NCBI GenBank assembly: GCA_046565865.1
Contig: JBKHXU010000250.1
Span: 1-14,771 of the forward strand
Direction of reading: 5' to 3'
Length of the DNA: 14,771 bases
Source: JBKHXU01 sp046565865
GTDB lineage: Bacteria; Pseudomonadota; Gammaproteobacteria; Acidiferrobacterales; Sulfurifustaceae
The notes under the pieces were generated by a model. That model was not told the origin of the DNA and searched no databases. It saw only the letters and a program-made list of their open reading frames with translations. Shown in pieces: positions 1-8,100 of the stretch (its first letter is position 1; each line of letters opens with the position of its first letter). A program made the position numbers and the translations under genes.

Positions 1-50
1 AATACCCCACTGTCCTGAAAGAACTTTACGACGGTTGCGTAGGTGTCCAC
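1..50 (-). CDS. Start of an unidentified gene, cut by the left window edge
   Basis: A GTG at 50-48 (minus) is preceded by an excellent ribosome binding site, AGAGGAG, 7 bases upstream. It opens a frame without stops to the window edge, reading (M)DTYATVVKFFQDSGV. Only about 16 codons are visible, so identity is a guess. A hydrophobic start with a VxFFQxxGxF pattern recalls the N-termini of MotA/TolQ/ExbB-type proton-channel proteins, but that is memory of the family and not a demonstrated match. It is separated from the T6SS genes by about 240 bases containing an inverted repeat, so it is probably a separate transcription unit. Confidence 0.4.
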   Translation of the reverse strand, partial: MDTYATVVKFFQDSGV

Positions 51-288
51 TGCTGTTCTCCTCTAAACAAAGCCTAAACGAAGCTCCCTTCTCCCTTAGG
101 GAGAGGGCCAGGGTGAGGGGCTTAAAACGGATTACGATTCCCTCATCCCCGCCTTCTCCCGGGGGGAGAAGGGGTATGGAAATTTCAGTGTTCGGGTGCG
201 GCGAGACGATTACGCACACTAGGTAGCACAACGTCGCTCGCCGCAACTCGCACACAACAAGGTCAACCGTACCGGCTGCCCAAGACTG
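51..288. other. Intergenic region at the end of the T6SS gene string
   Basis: This stretch lies between the small gene after ppkA and the gene leaving the left edge. Its only clear structure is the inverted repeat at 86-173. Short open frames here, including one at 35-226 on the plus strand, run through the repeat and look non-coding. No T-tract terminator or convincing promoter was found. The repeat hairpin could end or stabilise the ppkA transcript, but that is inference. Confidence 0.6.
86..173. repeat. 34-bp imperfect inverted repeat (REP/BIME- or MITE-like)
   Basis: The left arm (86-119) and the reverse complement of the right arm (140-173) are both 34 bases and match at most positions: both begin CCCTTCTCCC and end GATGAGGG or GGTGAGGG. 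A 20-base spacer separates them. Each arm is itself palindromic: the right arm has a perfect 9-bp stem, CCTTCTCCC (152-160) with GGGAGAAGG (164-172), and the left has CTCCCT/AGGGAG around 97. Repeats of this CTCCC...GGGAG...GGTGAGGG style are common as dispersed intergenic palindromes in proteobacteria. No target-site duplication or transposase was seen. Confidence 0.75.
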
Positions 289-471
289 CTATTGATCCAG
301 CGCGTCCTCCCGCTGCATTTCAATGCCGCTGCTGGACTTCAGCCCTTCTTCAATATGGTCTAACACCAACTTTCGTTGCGCCACGTACTCCGGCAACGTC
401 AGTTGTCCATGGAAGTAGTCATCGACGATCTGCCGTAGTTGCTGCGAATACTTTTCCATATCGAGACGCAT
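289..471 (-). CDS. Small hypothetical protein downstream of ppkA
   Basis: A 60-residue frame starts at ATG 471, one base after the ppkA stop (TAG 475-473). A TTG at 483 (overlapping ppkA) or an ATG at 459 are alternative starts. The product is charged and probably two short helices, with a core resembling DDYFHGQLTLPEYVAQRKLV. The 'G-x-[LI]-[ST]-x-x-E-Y-x-x-x-R-x-x-[LV]-[LV]' pattern resembles SHOCT-like and other short oligomerisation helical hairpins, but I do not recognise a named family. No signal peptide or membrane segment is visible. Tight spacing suggests cotranscription and translational coupling with the kinase, so it may act with PpkA; that is inference. Confidence 0.6.
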   Translation of the reverse strand: MRLDMEKYSQQLRQIVDDYFHGQLTLPEYVAQRKLVLDHIEEGLKSSSGIEMQREDALDQ

Positions 472-472
472 G

Positions 473-3055
473 CTACCGCCCAATCTCGCGAACTACGCGG
501 AATCCGGTTTTACCGTCCGGCCTGCCCGAGTGGCTGGTGGCGGAATCGACACTACAACGCTCCATCGAATCCTCAAAAGACCCGCCGGCCGCAATTAGAC
601 GTCGATCCCGGTCATACACCCACTCCTGGCTGTTACCGAGATAATTCACCAGCCCCCAGGCGTTTTGTACGCCAACATTAACGCGCACCAATTGGCCGCC
701 CTTCTCTATACCACGCGTGCTGAACGCGCAGTTGCGATTCGGATCGTGCGATCGGCTGTTGGCCTTGGCGGCATACATCCATTCCGCGTGCGTCGGCAGC
801 CGATAACGCTGGTTTGTAATTCGACTGAGCCATTGCACGTACTCCGTGGCCACCTCAGCACTAACGTTCGTTGCCGGTAGCGACTCTTCGCCGGGCAATG
901 GCTTGCAAACTTTCGTTTGGAGGCAAAACTGGTTGATTTCCTTTACCGACACTTCGTATTTGCCGATAGCGAAACTCGGCATGCCCGACCCAGCCGGCAC
1001 GACGACCAGCGCCGGACCGGCGCCGATCCCTTGCACTCTATCCCGGCATACCGCCGCGTCACTGCGCCCGCCGAGGCCCGCGAGCGATTTGCTGCATGCG
1101 TCACGCGCGACGATCTCGATGCCCGCGATCAGCGGGTTGTTGGGAAATATCCGGACCGCGTACTTTTTGGCCTCGAACGCGCGCTCCGGCTGCGATTTCC
1201 CGGTGTTGACGATGCACTCCGCAAGCGAAACGACAATATTTCGCTCCAGCGAGTTGTATCGTGCACGATCAACCGAACGCAGCTTTTCAATGGCAACGCC
1301 GAGATCGCGCATGTTGAGATGCGCCTCGCAGCGCAGTTGTTGATTCACATTGCGCAAGGCCAAATTGAAGATATCGGTTCGCTTTTTCTGCTCCGCGGTC
1401 GCCGCTTCCTGCGCCTCGGTGATGCGACTCTTCTGGTCGAGCAGCGCCTTGCGCTGCTGCTCCTCTTCGCGCATCAGCTCCGCGAGACGCAGCCTTTCGG
1501 CATCCAGATACTTCGTATTCGCGGCATAGCGGTAGGCATTCGCCAGAAGCACGGTGGCGCGCGCATAGTCTTTGCGCGCGACGCTGTCCTGGTAGGCCTT
1601 GACGTATAACTCGTAAATGGTGCGCAGCGTCGCCTCGAACCACGCATCGTCGCGATCTCCCAACAGCGTCTTCATGCCCGCGACCTCTTCCGCGATCGCG
1701 TTTTCCCACGCCTCCGTAAAACTGGGCTCGGCCAGCAGCTTCTCGATCTTTTCTTTGAAAAGGTTGTAACGGATTCCGAACTCGATTTCGCTCAACTGAA
1801 TTTCAGTCTGCTGTTCCGGTGAACGTTGATTCGTGACGATGAAATAGGTCGCAACCGCGATGGCGGCAACGATCAAGACGACGGCCGCAAAAATCGACGG
1901 CGGCTTGGTCTTGGATGCAATGTCATCGTAGAACTCGGCCACCGATGCCGTTCGGTCCTCGCGCTTGAACGCCAGGGCCTTTTCGATGGCTTTCCAGCGC
2001 CGGCGCTTGATACTACCGATCCTGGCGGGCCTTAGATTCCGCTTGCGCGCCTCATCGGCCGGCATGCGATCAAACGGATGCCGGCCGGTAAGCATCTCGT
2101 ACGCGATGCAGCCGAGCGCATAGATGTCGTCGCGGACGTCCGGCTCCTCGCCTTGCAACATCTCGAGGCTGGCATAGGCCGGGGTCAATGCGCCGAGGGA
2201 TCCGGCGTCGAACACCGTGACATCGCGCTTTCCGCTGCTCTGGCGATCGACCACCGCGACGGCGCGCGCGATACCGAAATCGAAAATCTTCGGTATGCCG
2301 GCATTGGTGATGAAGATGTTTCCCGGCTTGAAGTCGGAGTGCACGATGTTTTCGGCGTGCGCGTGAATCAGCGCCGAACACAGCCCAGCAAGAATGCTCC
2401 AAACGTCGTCGTGCGGCATGCCCGCGCCGCTGTACTGGGTAATGATTTGGTCCAGCGACCGTCCTTCCATGTACTCCATCGTCATGAAGACGATGTCGCC
2501 GTCGCGATCGAAGTCGAACACCTTTACGACGTTCGGGTGGGCGATGCGCTGCGTCTTGCGCGACTCGCGCTGAAGCGCAACGAACGACTCGGGATGGGCC
2601 TTGAATTCTTCGCTCAATACCTTGATCGCGACGTAGGGTTCGCGATCGCGCGCCTCGACTTTCAAGCGGTCCGATGCCTTGTAGACCACCCCCATGCCGC
2701 CGACGCCAATCACTTTCTCTAACGTAAATCGACCCTTAAGCACCTGATGCTGCTGCACGTGCGGTACATGCGGTGCTTTGGCCATCGCGCGCGGGGGCGG
2801 CAGTACGCGCGTTGAATCGACGCCCGCACCCGGCGTCCCGGGCTTGACGCGGGTGGCATCTGCCGGGCGAGCGGCCGCAGTTGGCGCGCGCTCGCGTCGG
2901 ATGCGAGTCGCGTCGTCGCCGGATTTCGCCGCGGCGCCGCCCGCCCGCTCCGGCGCGCGGAACACCGTCCGGTCCTTCGGCGGCTGCGGCGCGCGAGGGT
3001 TCTCGGGCACGATCGCAGGGCGATCCTTGCGGTCGCGTTTGTCGTCCTCGCTCAT
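473..3055 (-). CDS. ppkA: T6SS serine/threonine protein kinase PpkA with C-terminal FGE-sulfatase-like domain
   Basis: This 860-residue membrane kinase probably phosphorylates threonines to switch the T6SS on. The start is ATG 3055, 29 bases after pppA; the open frame continues upstream but overlaps pppA. Order of parts: a disordered N-terminus (1-105) with four D-x-T motifs (DRTVF 28-32, DATRI 48-52, DATRV 66-70, DSTRV 80-84); a Hanks-type kinase domain (about 110-380) with glycine loop GVGGMG 117-122, VAIK lysine 145, HSDFKPGN 239-246, DFG 259-261 and the YASLE segment 294-298; one membrane helix (about 387-407); a periplasmic helical, partly coiled region (410-570); and an FGE-sulfatase-like domain (about 681-856) with RLPTHAEW, GNSQEW, GGSF and GFRV. 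The catalytic loop is HSD, a non-RD form. In the FGE-like domain the first catalytic cysteine position is Asp829 while Cys834 remains, so formylglycine-forming activity is unlikely. Confidence 0.93.
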   Translation of the reverse strand: MSEDDKRDRKDRPAIVPENPRAPQPPKDRTVFRAPERAGGAAAKSGDDATRIRRERAPTAAARPADATRVKPGTPGAGVDSTRVLPPPRAMAKAPHVPHVQQHQVLKGRFTLEKVIGVGGMGVVYKASDRLKVEARDREPYVAIKVLSEEFKAHPESFVALQRESRKTQRIAHPNVVKVFDFDRDGDIVFMTMEYMEGRSLDQIITQYSGAGMPHDDVWSILAGLCSALIHAHAENIVHSDFKPGNIFITNAGIPKIFDFGIARAVAVVDRQSSGKRDVTVFDAGSLGALTPAYASLEMLQGEEPDVRDDIYALGCIAYEMLTGRHPFDRMPADEARKRNLRPARIGSIKRRRWKAIEKALAFKREDRTASVAEFYDDIASKTKPPSIFAAVVLIVAAIAVATYFIVTNQRSPEQQTEIQLSEIEFGIRYNLFKEKIEKLLAEPSFTEAWENAIAEEVAGMKTLLGDRDDAWFEATLRTIYELYVKAYQDSVARKDYARATVLLANAYRYAANTKYLDAERLRLAELMREEEQQRKALLDQKSRITEAQEAATAEQKKRTDIFNLALRNVNQQLRCEAHLNMRDLGVAIEKLRSVDRARYNSLERNIVVSLAECIVNTGKSQPERAFEAKKYAVRIFPNNPLIAGIEIVARDACSKSLAGLGGRSDAAVCRDRVQGIGAGPALVVVPAGSGMPSFAIGKYEVSVKEINQFCLQTKVCKPLPGEESLPATNVSAEVATEYVQWLSRITNQRYRLPTHAEWMYAAKANSRSHDPNRNCAFSTRGIEKGGQLVRVNVGVQNAWGLVNYLGNSQEWVYDRDRRLIAAGGSFEDSMERCSVDSATSHSGRPDGKTGFRVVREIGR

Positions 3056-3084
3056 AATTTGGATAACGTGCCGCTGGTGCCGAG

Positions 3085-3840
3085 TTATTGAATTGGCTGC
3101 CGAACGCCCCGAACGACGACGACCGACACATTGTCGCTTGCACCGTTGGTCAGGGCACCGTCGATCAATTCCGCCGCCGCCTGCTCCGGGTGACCGAGCT
3201 GAAGGCTCTCGGTGATCGCCTCCCGGGTCATGCTGTTGTACAACCCGTCGCTGCAAAGCAGGAATACATCGCCGACCTGCGCGTCGAACACGTCGATATC
3301 GATATAGAGCTGGTCGCCCGTGCCGACTGCGCGGGTGATGACATTGGCATCGGGATGATGTATCGCCTCCTCTTCCGTGATCGCGCCGGCGCGAAGCAGT
3401 TCCGCCACCTCGCTATGATCGCGTGATAGCTGCGTCAACTCCTGGCTTCGATAGCGGTACAACCGCGAATCCCCTGTCCACATACAGATTCCTACCTCTT
3501 TGTAGAGTAACAGGCACACCAGCGTACTGCCGACCACGCCGCCGTCGAGCATGATTTCGGAATACTCGCGCAATTGCTGATTCACCTCTTGCACGCGATC
3601 TTCCACGGCCGTCACGAAATCGCTGAGCGATACAGGCTTTTTGATCTCGCTCAATGCCTTCACCACCATCGCGCTCGCGACGTTCCCGGCGTCGTGCCCG
3701 CCCATGCCGTCGGCGACGGCCCACAGACCGATCTCCGGGCGCGCCAGCACCGCATCCTCGTTCATGCTCCGCACCGTGCCGACGTCGGAAGCGGTGGCGC
3801 ACAGCCACTGGACCGGGCGCCTTACCGTGATATCGCCCAT
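3085..3840 (-). CDS. pppA: PP2C-family serine/threonine phosphatase PppA
   Basis: A 251-residue PPM/PP2C phosphatase, the expected antagonist of PpkA in T6SS threonine phosphorylation. All family motifs are present in order: SDVGTVRSMNEDA near 18-30, the metal-binding VADGMGGHDAG (Asp44, Gly45), WTGDSRLYRYR, LSRDHS, TRAVGT, LLCSDGLYNSM and GASDNVSVVVV near the C-terminus. It is soluble, with no signal peptide or membrane segment, so it acts in the cytoplasm. ATG 3840 was chosen because the PP2C fold begins soon after it and AGAG lies just upstream; an ATG at 3888 would add 16 uncharacteristic residues. It sits 58 bases after the broken tae4 gene and 29 bases before ppkA, so the two regulators are probably cotranscribed. 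Length and motifs look intact. Confidence 0.93.
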   Translation of the reverse strand: MGDITVRRPVQWLCATASDVGTVRSMNEDAVLARPEIGLWAVADGMGGHDAGNVASAMVVKALSEIKKPVSLSDFVTAVEDRVQEVNQQLREYSEIMLDGGVVGSTLVCLLLYKEVGICMWTGDSRLYRYRSQELTQLSRDHSEVAELLRAGAITEEEAIHHPDANVITRAVGTGDQLYIDIDVFDAQVGDVFLLCSDGLYNSMTREAITESLQLGHPEQAAAELIDGALTNGASDNVSVVVVRGVRQPIQ

Positions 3841-3898
3841 CAAATCTCTATGCCCGCATGTAAGACTAGGCGGCGCTTTTCCGCGCAACCAGCCGACC

Positions 3899-4361
3899 TT
3901 ACGCTAGTTGCCAAAACCAAATCTCTTTCGAAGAAAAGTAGCACGCGGAATTGCAAGCCCGCACCGTGGTAGACGCCTCTATGGGGTCCATATGCCCGCC
4001 ACCATTCCCGGCGATTTTCCAGAATAGGACGACACCCTTCTTACCACTCAGGCGACGCGTGGCATGCTGAGAGGCAAAAACGTCCGGCTTGCCGAACACG
4101 ACGGGGCGCGCCAGTTGGTCCGCCAGCAGTTTCGCGCCGGGCTCGACGGTCTTGCCTTTATGGGGGCCCTCCTTGATTTTCATTCGCCCGACAAAGTCTA
4201 CGCCGGACTTTATCAATGCAAGGCTTATTCGTACGGCCATGTATTTACATAGTCCGGATTCTGTTGAATCTGCTTGTCATAGTTATATCCGACTTCCTCG
4301 AACAGTGCCTGGAAAAAGCCTGACTTAACATATCCACAAACGCCGGAAGCGACGATGTCAT
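3899..4361 (-). pseudogene. tae4: Frameshifted Tae4-type T6SS amidase effector
   Basis: Tae4 enzymes are Cys-His amidases that cut peptide crosslinks of peptidoglycan. Three minus-strand frames combine into one Tae4-like protein. It starts at ATG 4361, overlapping the tagF stop (ATGA), as MTSSLPAFVDMLSQAF. One missing base at the T5 run (4317-4313) shifts into FQALFEEVGYN...NPDYVNT. A second missing base between 4238 and 4237 shifts into AVRISLALIKSGVDF, then SGKKGVVLFW, GGHMD, the ACNSAC cysteine pair and KEIWFWQLA, with stop TAA 3901-3899. Restoring one base at each site gives 465 bases and 154 residues, a usual Tae4 length. The second lesion falls in the codon that should be Cys42 of NTCAVRIS, the catalytic cysteine of the family (TGG is read in its place); the partner histidine is His124. 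From ATG 4240 only a cysteine-less 113-residue tail could be made. Sequencing error is the main alternative. Confidence 0.85.
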
Positions 4362-5125
4362 TGCGAAACGCCATCGATGCGCATATTCGATTCCACGCCT
4401 TCCGCGCGCGGCGCGTAAGGTTGCTCCCAGCCCCAACGCTGCCAATCGCCGTCCAGCATCGCCGGGAGTTTGCTTACCGGCGGCAAGCCGGGGACGTCGA
4501 ACACGCATGGTGCAACCCGTTCCGATCCGGTGGTGCTCCACAGGCTGTAGCTGCGCAGGAGCTGTACCAGTAGCGCGTCGAGCATGCACGAATATACCGA
4601 CGCGGGCGCCGGTGCAGCCGCGGCCGTTTCCACTTGCATGCAGTACGCATCGAGCCGTGCGCCGGTCGCGGTGTACACGGCAGCGACCGAAAGTTCCACG
4701 TCGGCCAAGGCGTCGACCAAGTCGTCCAGCGACATGTCGCCGTTCAACGCGCCCAGCGCCAGCTCTTCGACGCGTGTGTACCATGCCGACTGCGAATCCA
4801 GAAACTCGAACGGGTTGACGCCGTCCGGAATTCTCAACGCCACCGTGAACGGAAAATATCGCCCGACCAGATCCACGCTCGGCATGAGGACACCGGCCCA
4901 ACATGCGTCGTCAACCGCGCCGTGCGACAGCGCGAACCGCCATATCGGACTCGTGAGATAGATATCGAGCCAATCGGCGCCGATTTTCTCTTTCGCACCC
5001 GCCACGAAATGTTGCAGCCACTCATCCCACGGCTTAACGAAGCTTGCGGACAGGTTGCGTTGGATGAAGTCGCCATGTGCCGGCAACTTGCCATATACGC
5101 CAGCGGAACTACCGACTACGCCCAC
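4358..5125 (-). CDS. tagF: T6SS regulator TagF
   Basis: The 255-residue product has the hallmarks of the TagF/ImpM family: GVYGKLPAHGDFIQRNL near the N-terminus, WDEWLQ soon after, SPIWRFALSHG, a VGRYFPFTVA core and a helical C-terminal half. TagF proteins are cytoplasmic repressors of T6SS assembly; in Pseudomonas and Agrobacterium they act with Fha and with or alongside the PpkA/PppA pathway. GTG 5125 is preferred because GAAGG lies 8 bases upstream and it starts right after the tssM stop (TAA 5129-5127). An upstream TTG at 5158 would overlap tssM by 32 bases. Its stop overlaps the start of the broken tae4 gene in an ATGA junction. TagF here stands alone and is not fused to PppA as in some species. 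Confidence 0.93.
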   Translation of the reverse strand: MGVVGSSAGVYGKLPAHGDFIQRNLSASFVKPWDEWLQHFVAGAKEKIGADWLDIYLTSPIWRFALSHGAVDDACWAGVLMPSVDLVGRYFPFTVALRIPDGVNPFEFLDSQSAWYTRVEELALGALNGDMSLDDLVDALADVELSVAAVYTATGARLDAYCMQVETAAAAPAPASVYSCMLDALLVQLLRSYSLWSTTGSERVAPCVFDVPGLPPVSKLPAMLDGDWQRWGWEQPYAPRAEGVESNMRIDGVSQ

Positions 5126-5126
5126 G

Positions 5127-8100
5127 TTATATACCTTCGGGACAACGAAATCCGCCAAGCAGATTGCGGTTCAACGGATTGTGTACGCTCTTGCCCTTGA
5201 TTTCATACCGCACCGAAAATTTCTCGCCGTCGCGTGCCGCCTCGTTGCCAGCGCGGTTGCCCTCGCCCGCCGAATACGTCACGAGATACACGTTGGGAAC
5301 GGAGGTGGTCGTGAGCTTGGATCTGTCCTGCAGACGAAACCAGGCCCATGGTCCCTCATATATGACGGAGTGCTGTTGGTCCTTCACGTCCTCGAAGATC
5401 AGCCGAACCCGACCCTTTTCGTCGCCGCCGACCCACGTCAATGTGCTCCAGAATTTGGGGCCATGGTTGTAGGTAATGCGATTGTCGCCCATCTCCAACG
5501 TGAAGCGCGTCACGGTTTTGTCCGCGCTGTGCGGGCGCATCAGGAAACCCACTGTCGGGGCCGACGGATTGGCGCCGAAGAACACCGACTTAATGGTTTG
5601 CGCCCGACTGATCTGCGCCAGCGTCGCGCTCGACAGGCCGATCCCGCGGCTGTCGACCCCGCGAATGCTGAGGCCACCGCCGCTGGTCTCGACGAACGGC
5701 TTTACGAATTCCGTAACGAACCGGTCCAGCACCCCTTGCGGCTTGAAAAATTCGGTGAAGTCCTGCATCGCCACCTCGCCCGCGGCGTCGCTATGGAAGG
5801 GATAGCGCCCGGCGATCGTGGTTACGCAGGCGTCACGCACCTGGGTACGCCATTGCTGATTGAGGTGTCCGTGCGCTGAATTGAGGATCACGCGCCATGT
5901 CTCGTTGGCCAACGCTTGCAGCCAGCGGCTGAGCGGATCCGGCATGCCTTTAGCGTGGGCGATGAGTGCGGTCATCGTATTGCCGGTGCCGCCCTGATAG
6001 CGCGCCTTGGCGACTTCGAACGCGGCCTTGCCCGGGTCGGGCGCAACGCTGAGTTCGTTCACGAACTCCTGCATCTGGCGAATCTTCTGTATCGTCGCCG
6101 AGATAGGCGCCGGCCGCTCCTTGGCGTCGCGCAACATTAGATTGAGCTCGCGAAACCGCAAATCGACCGGCGTGAACCGGATCTGCGACGCCAGATAACT
6201 CGCCGCCTTGCCCTTGGCTCCTTCTTTGTTGGTGCCGGTCACGGTGTCGGCGGCATCGGTCAACAATTGGCTGGTCAACGTCGTATGCACCGCGCCGACC
6301 TTTAGTACGCCGAGCAGCGGCGAATACACCGGATCGACGAACGCGAGCAACACCTCGTTCGCCTGCCGCAAATCATCGAACGACCGCACTTCGAGCGCGT
6401 TGTAGACGTTCTCCCAACGGCTTTTGTACTCGGCGAGATAGAGCTCGCGCACTTCCTTGGCGATGCCTTCCAGGTCTTCCTTGGCGAAATCCGTGCGCGC
6501 ATTCTCGACATCCGAGAACACCCACTTCTCGCGCGCGAGACCCGCGATCAGCTCTGATCGCGGCGACAGGTCGAGGTTCTGATAGACATGCGCGGTGAAC
6601 AGTGCCGGCAATTGCAACCGCTGCAGTACGCCCTCATTGCGGACAAATATCGCCCGCGCCGACTCGCCGAATTCGTTCATGAGATTGACCGGGGCCGAGT
6701 AGTCCGGGTGCGACCGTAGGCGGCTATAGATGCGCTGCGATACCGGCATCTGCAACAGTGTCGAACGGACGCTCGCAACCAGCGGCGCATTGATCGGCGC
6801 CGGCGCGAAGTCGGATGCGAGCAAGACGCTCATGTGCGCCTTCAGTTCATCGCGCACCGTCGCCTGCCCGTGAAACTCCTTGTCCCAGGCGGCGCCGATC
6901 CAGGCCTCCACCCGCGCTCGATCCAGGAATTCGGTTTTGTGCAGCATCATGTATTTCACGAAGTTGTCGTACAGATCGCCGCCATCGAAGCCCTGGCGCA
7001 AGCGCCCTTCCATGTTCTTCATGAGCCGCGGCAACAACAGCCGCTCGAGTTGCGCTTGGTACGCGCGATCGGCCGCGGCATCGACACGGCCGTCATACAT
7101 GCCGAGGCCGGAGAGCCATGGATGCGATTCCTTGTCGTAGACCGCGCTCGCCTTGGCTAGCGTGTTCAACATCGGCAACGTCGCGCGCAGGTCGTCGCTG
7201 ACGGACATGAAGCGCCGACTTTCGTTGTGGAACTCGGATACGTATGTCTTCACCTCGCTGAGATACGCTTCGTTGCGCGCAAAGCTGCCGGTCCACACGA
7301 CCAACAAAACGACGGCGAACGCCGCGAACCCTACGTACGCGGCGCGCTGCGACCAGCGGAATAACAGCTCGTAGCGCCGGTTCGAGCCGACCAGTTCCGA
7401 CTCGGGAAAGATGACGTAGCGGAATAACTGACCCAGGAAAAAGCTCTTGCCCATGCCGGTGCGCGGTTGTATCGCGTCGCGGCTGAACCCAAAGCTGGCG
7501 GAGACGGACGAAATTAAACGGTCGATCGGCGTGCCGTCCTGGGTGCCGCTGGTGAAGTACACGCCGCGCAAGTACGGCTGATACTGATAACGATTCTTGG
7601 CGAACGTCTGTTGCACGAACTGCAACGCGATATCCTTCAGGTTCTCCATCTGCGCCGGAAACCCGTGAATCGCCCCACGGCGATTGATATCGCGTTCCTG
7701 ATGAATGCGCGCCAGCACCCGCTCGTACAGCCGGCCTACCAGATCGGTATAGCGGTCGTGCAGGAAGTCGAAGTCCGGGCTCTGCGACGGATGCGGCGCG
7801 TTCGGTAGCGAGATGCCCCACACCTGTTCGCGCTGATCCTTGTTGAGGTCTTCGAAGAATTCCGAGAATCCCGCGACCAGGTCGCACTTGGTAAAAACCA
7901 GATAGATCGGAAAGCGGATCTCCAGTTTTTCCATCAGCTCGTCGATACGCGCGCGAATCGTCTTGGCGTGCGCCGCCCGCTCGTCCGCGGTTTGCGTCAG
8001 CAGCTCCTGCAGACTGATAGCGACAATTGCGCCGTTGATGGGGCGGCGCCGGCGATGGCGCTTGAGCAGGTTCAGAAAACCGTCCCAGGCACTGCTGTCG

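Noticed and set aside
3085..3256. ppkA starting at 3256, giving 927 residues
   Set aside because: The extension overlaps pppA by about 170 bases and is Arg/Gly-rich shadow sequence; ATG 3055 gives the usual acidic/basic start MSEDDKRDRK.
4362..4904. Minus-strand frame continuing upstream of the tae4 start inside tagF
   Set aside because: The Arg/Gly-rich translation upstream of ATG 4361 is a shadow of tagF; only the part after ATG 4361 resembles Tae4.
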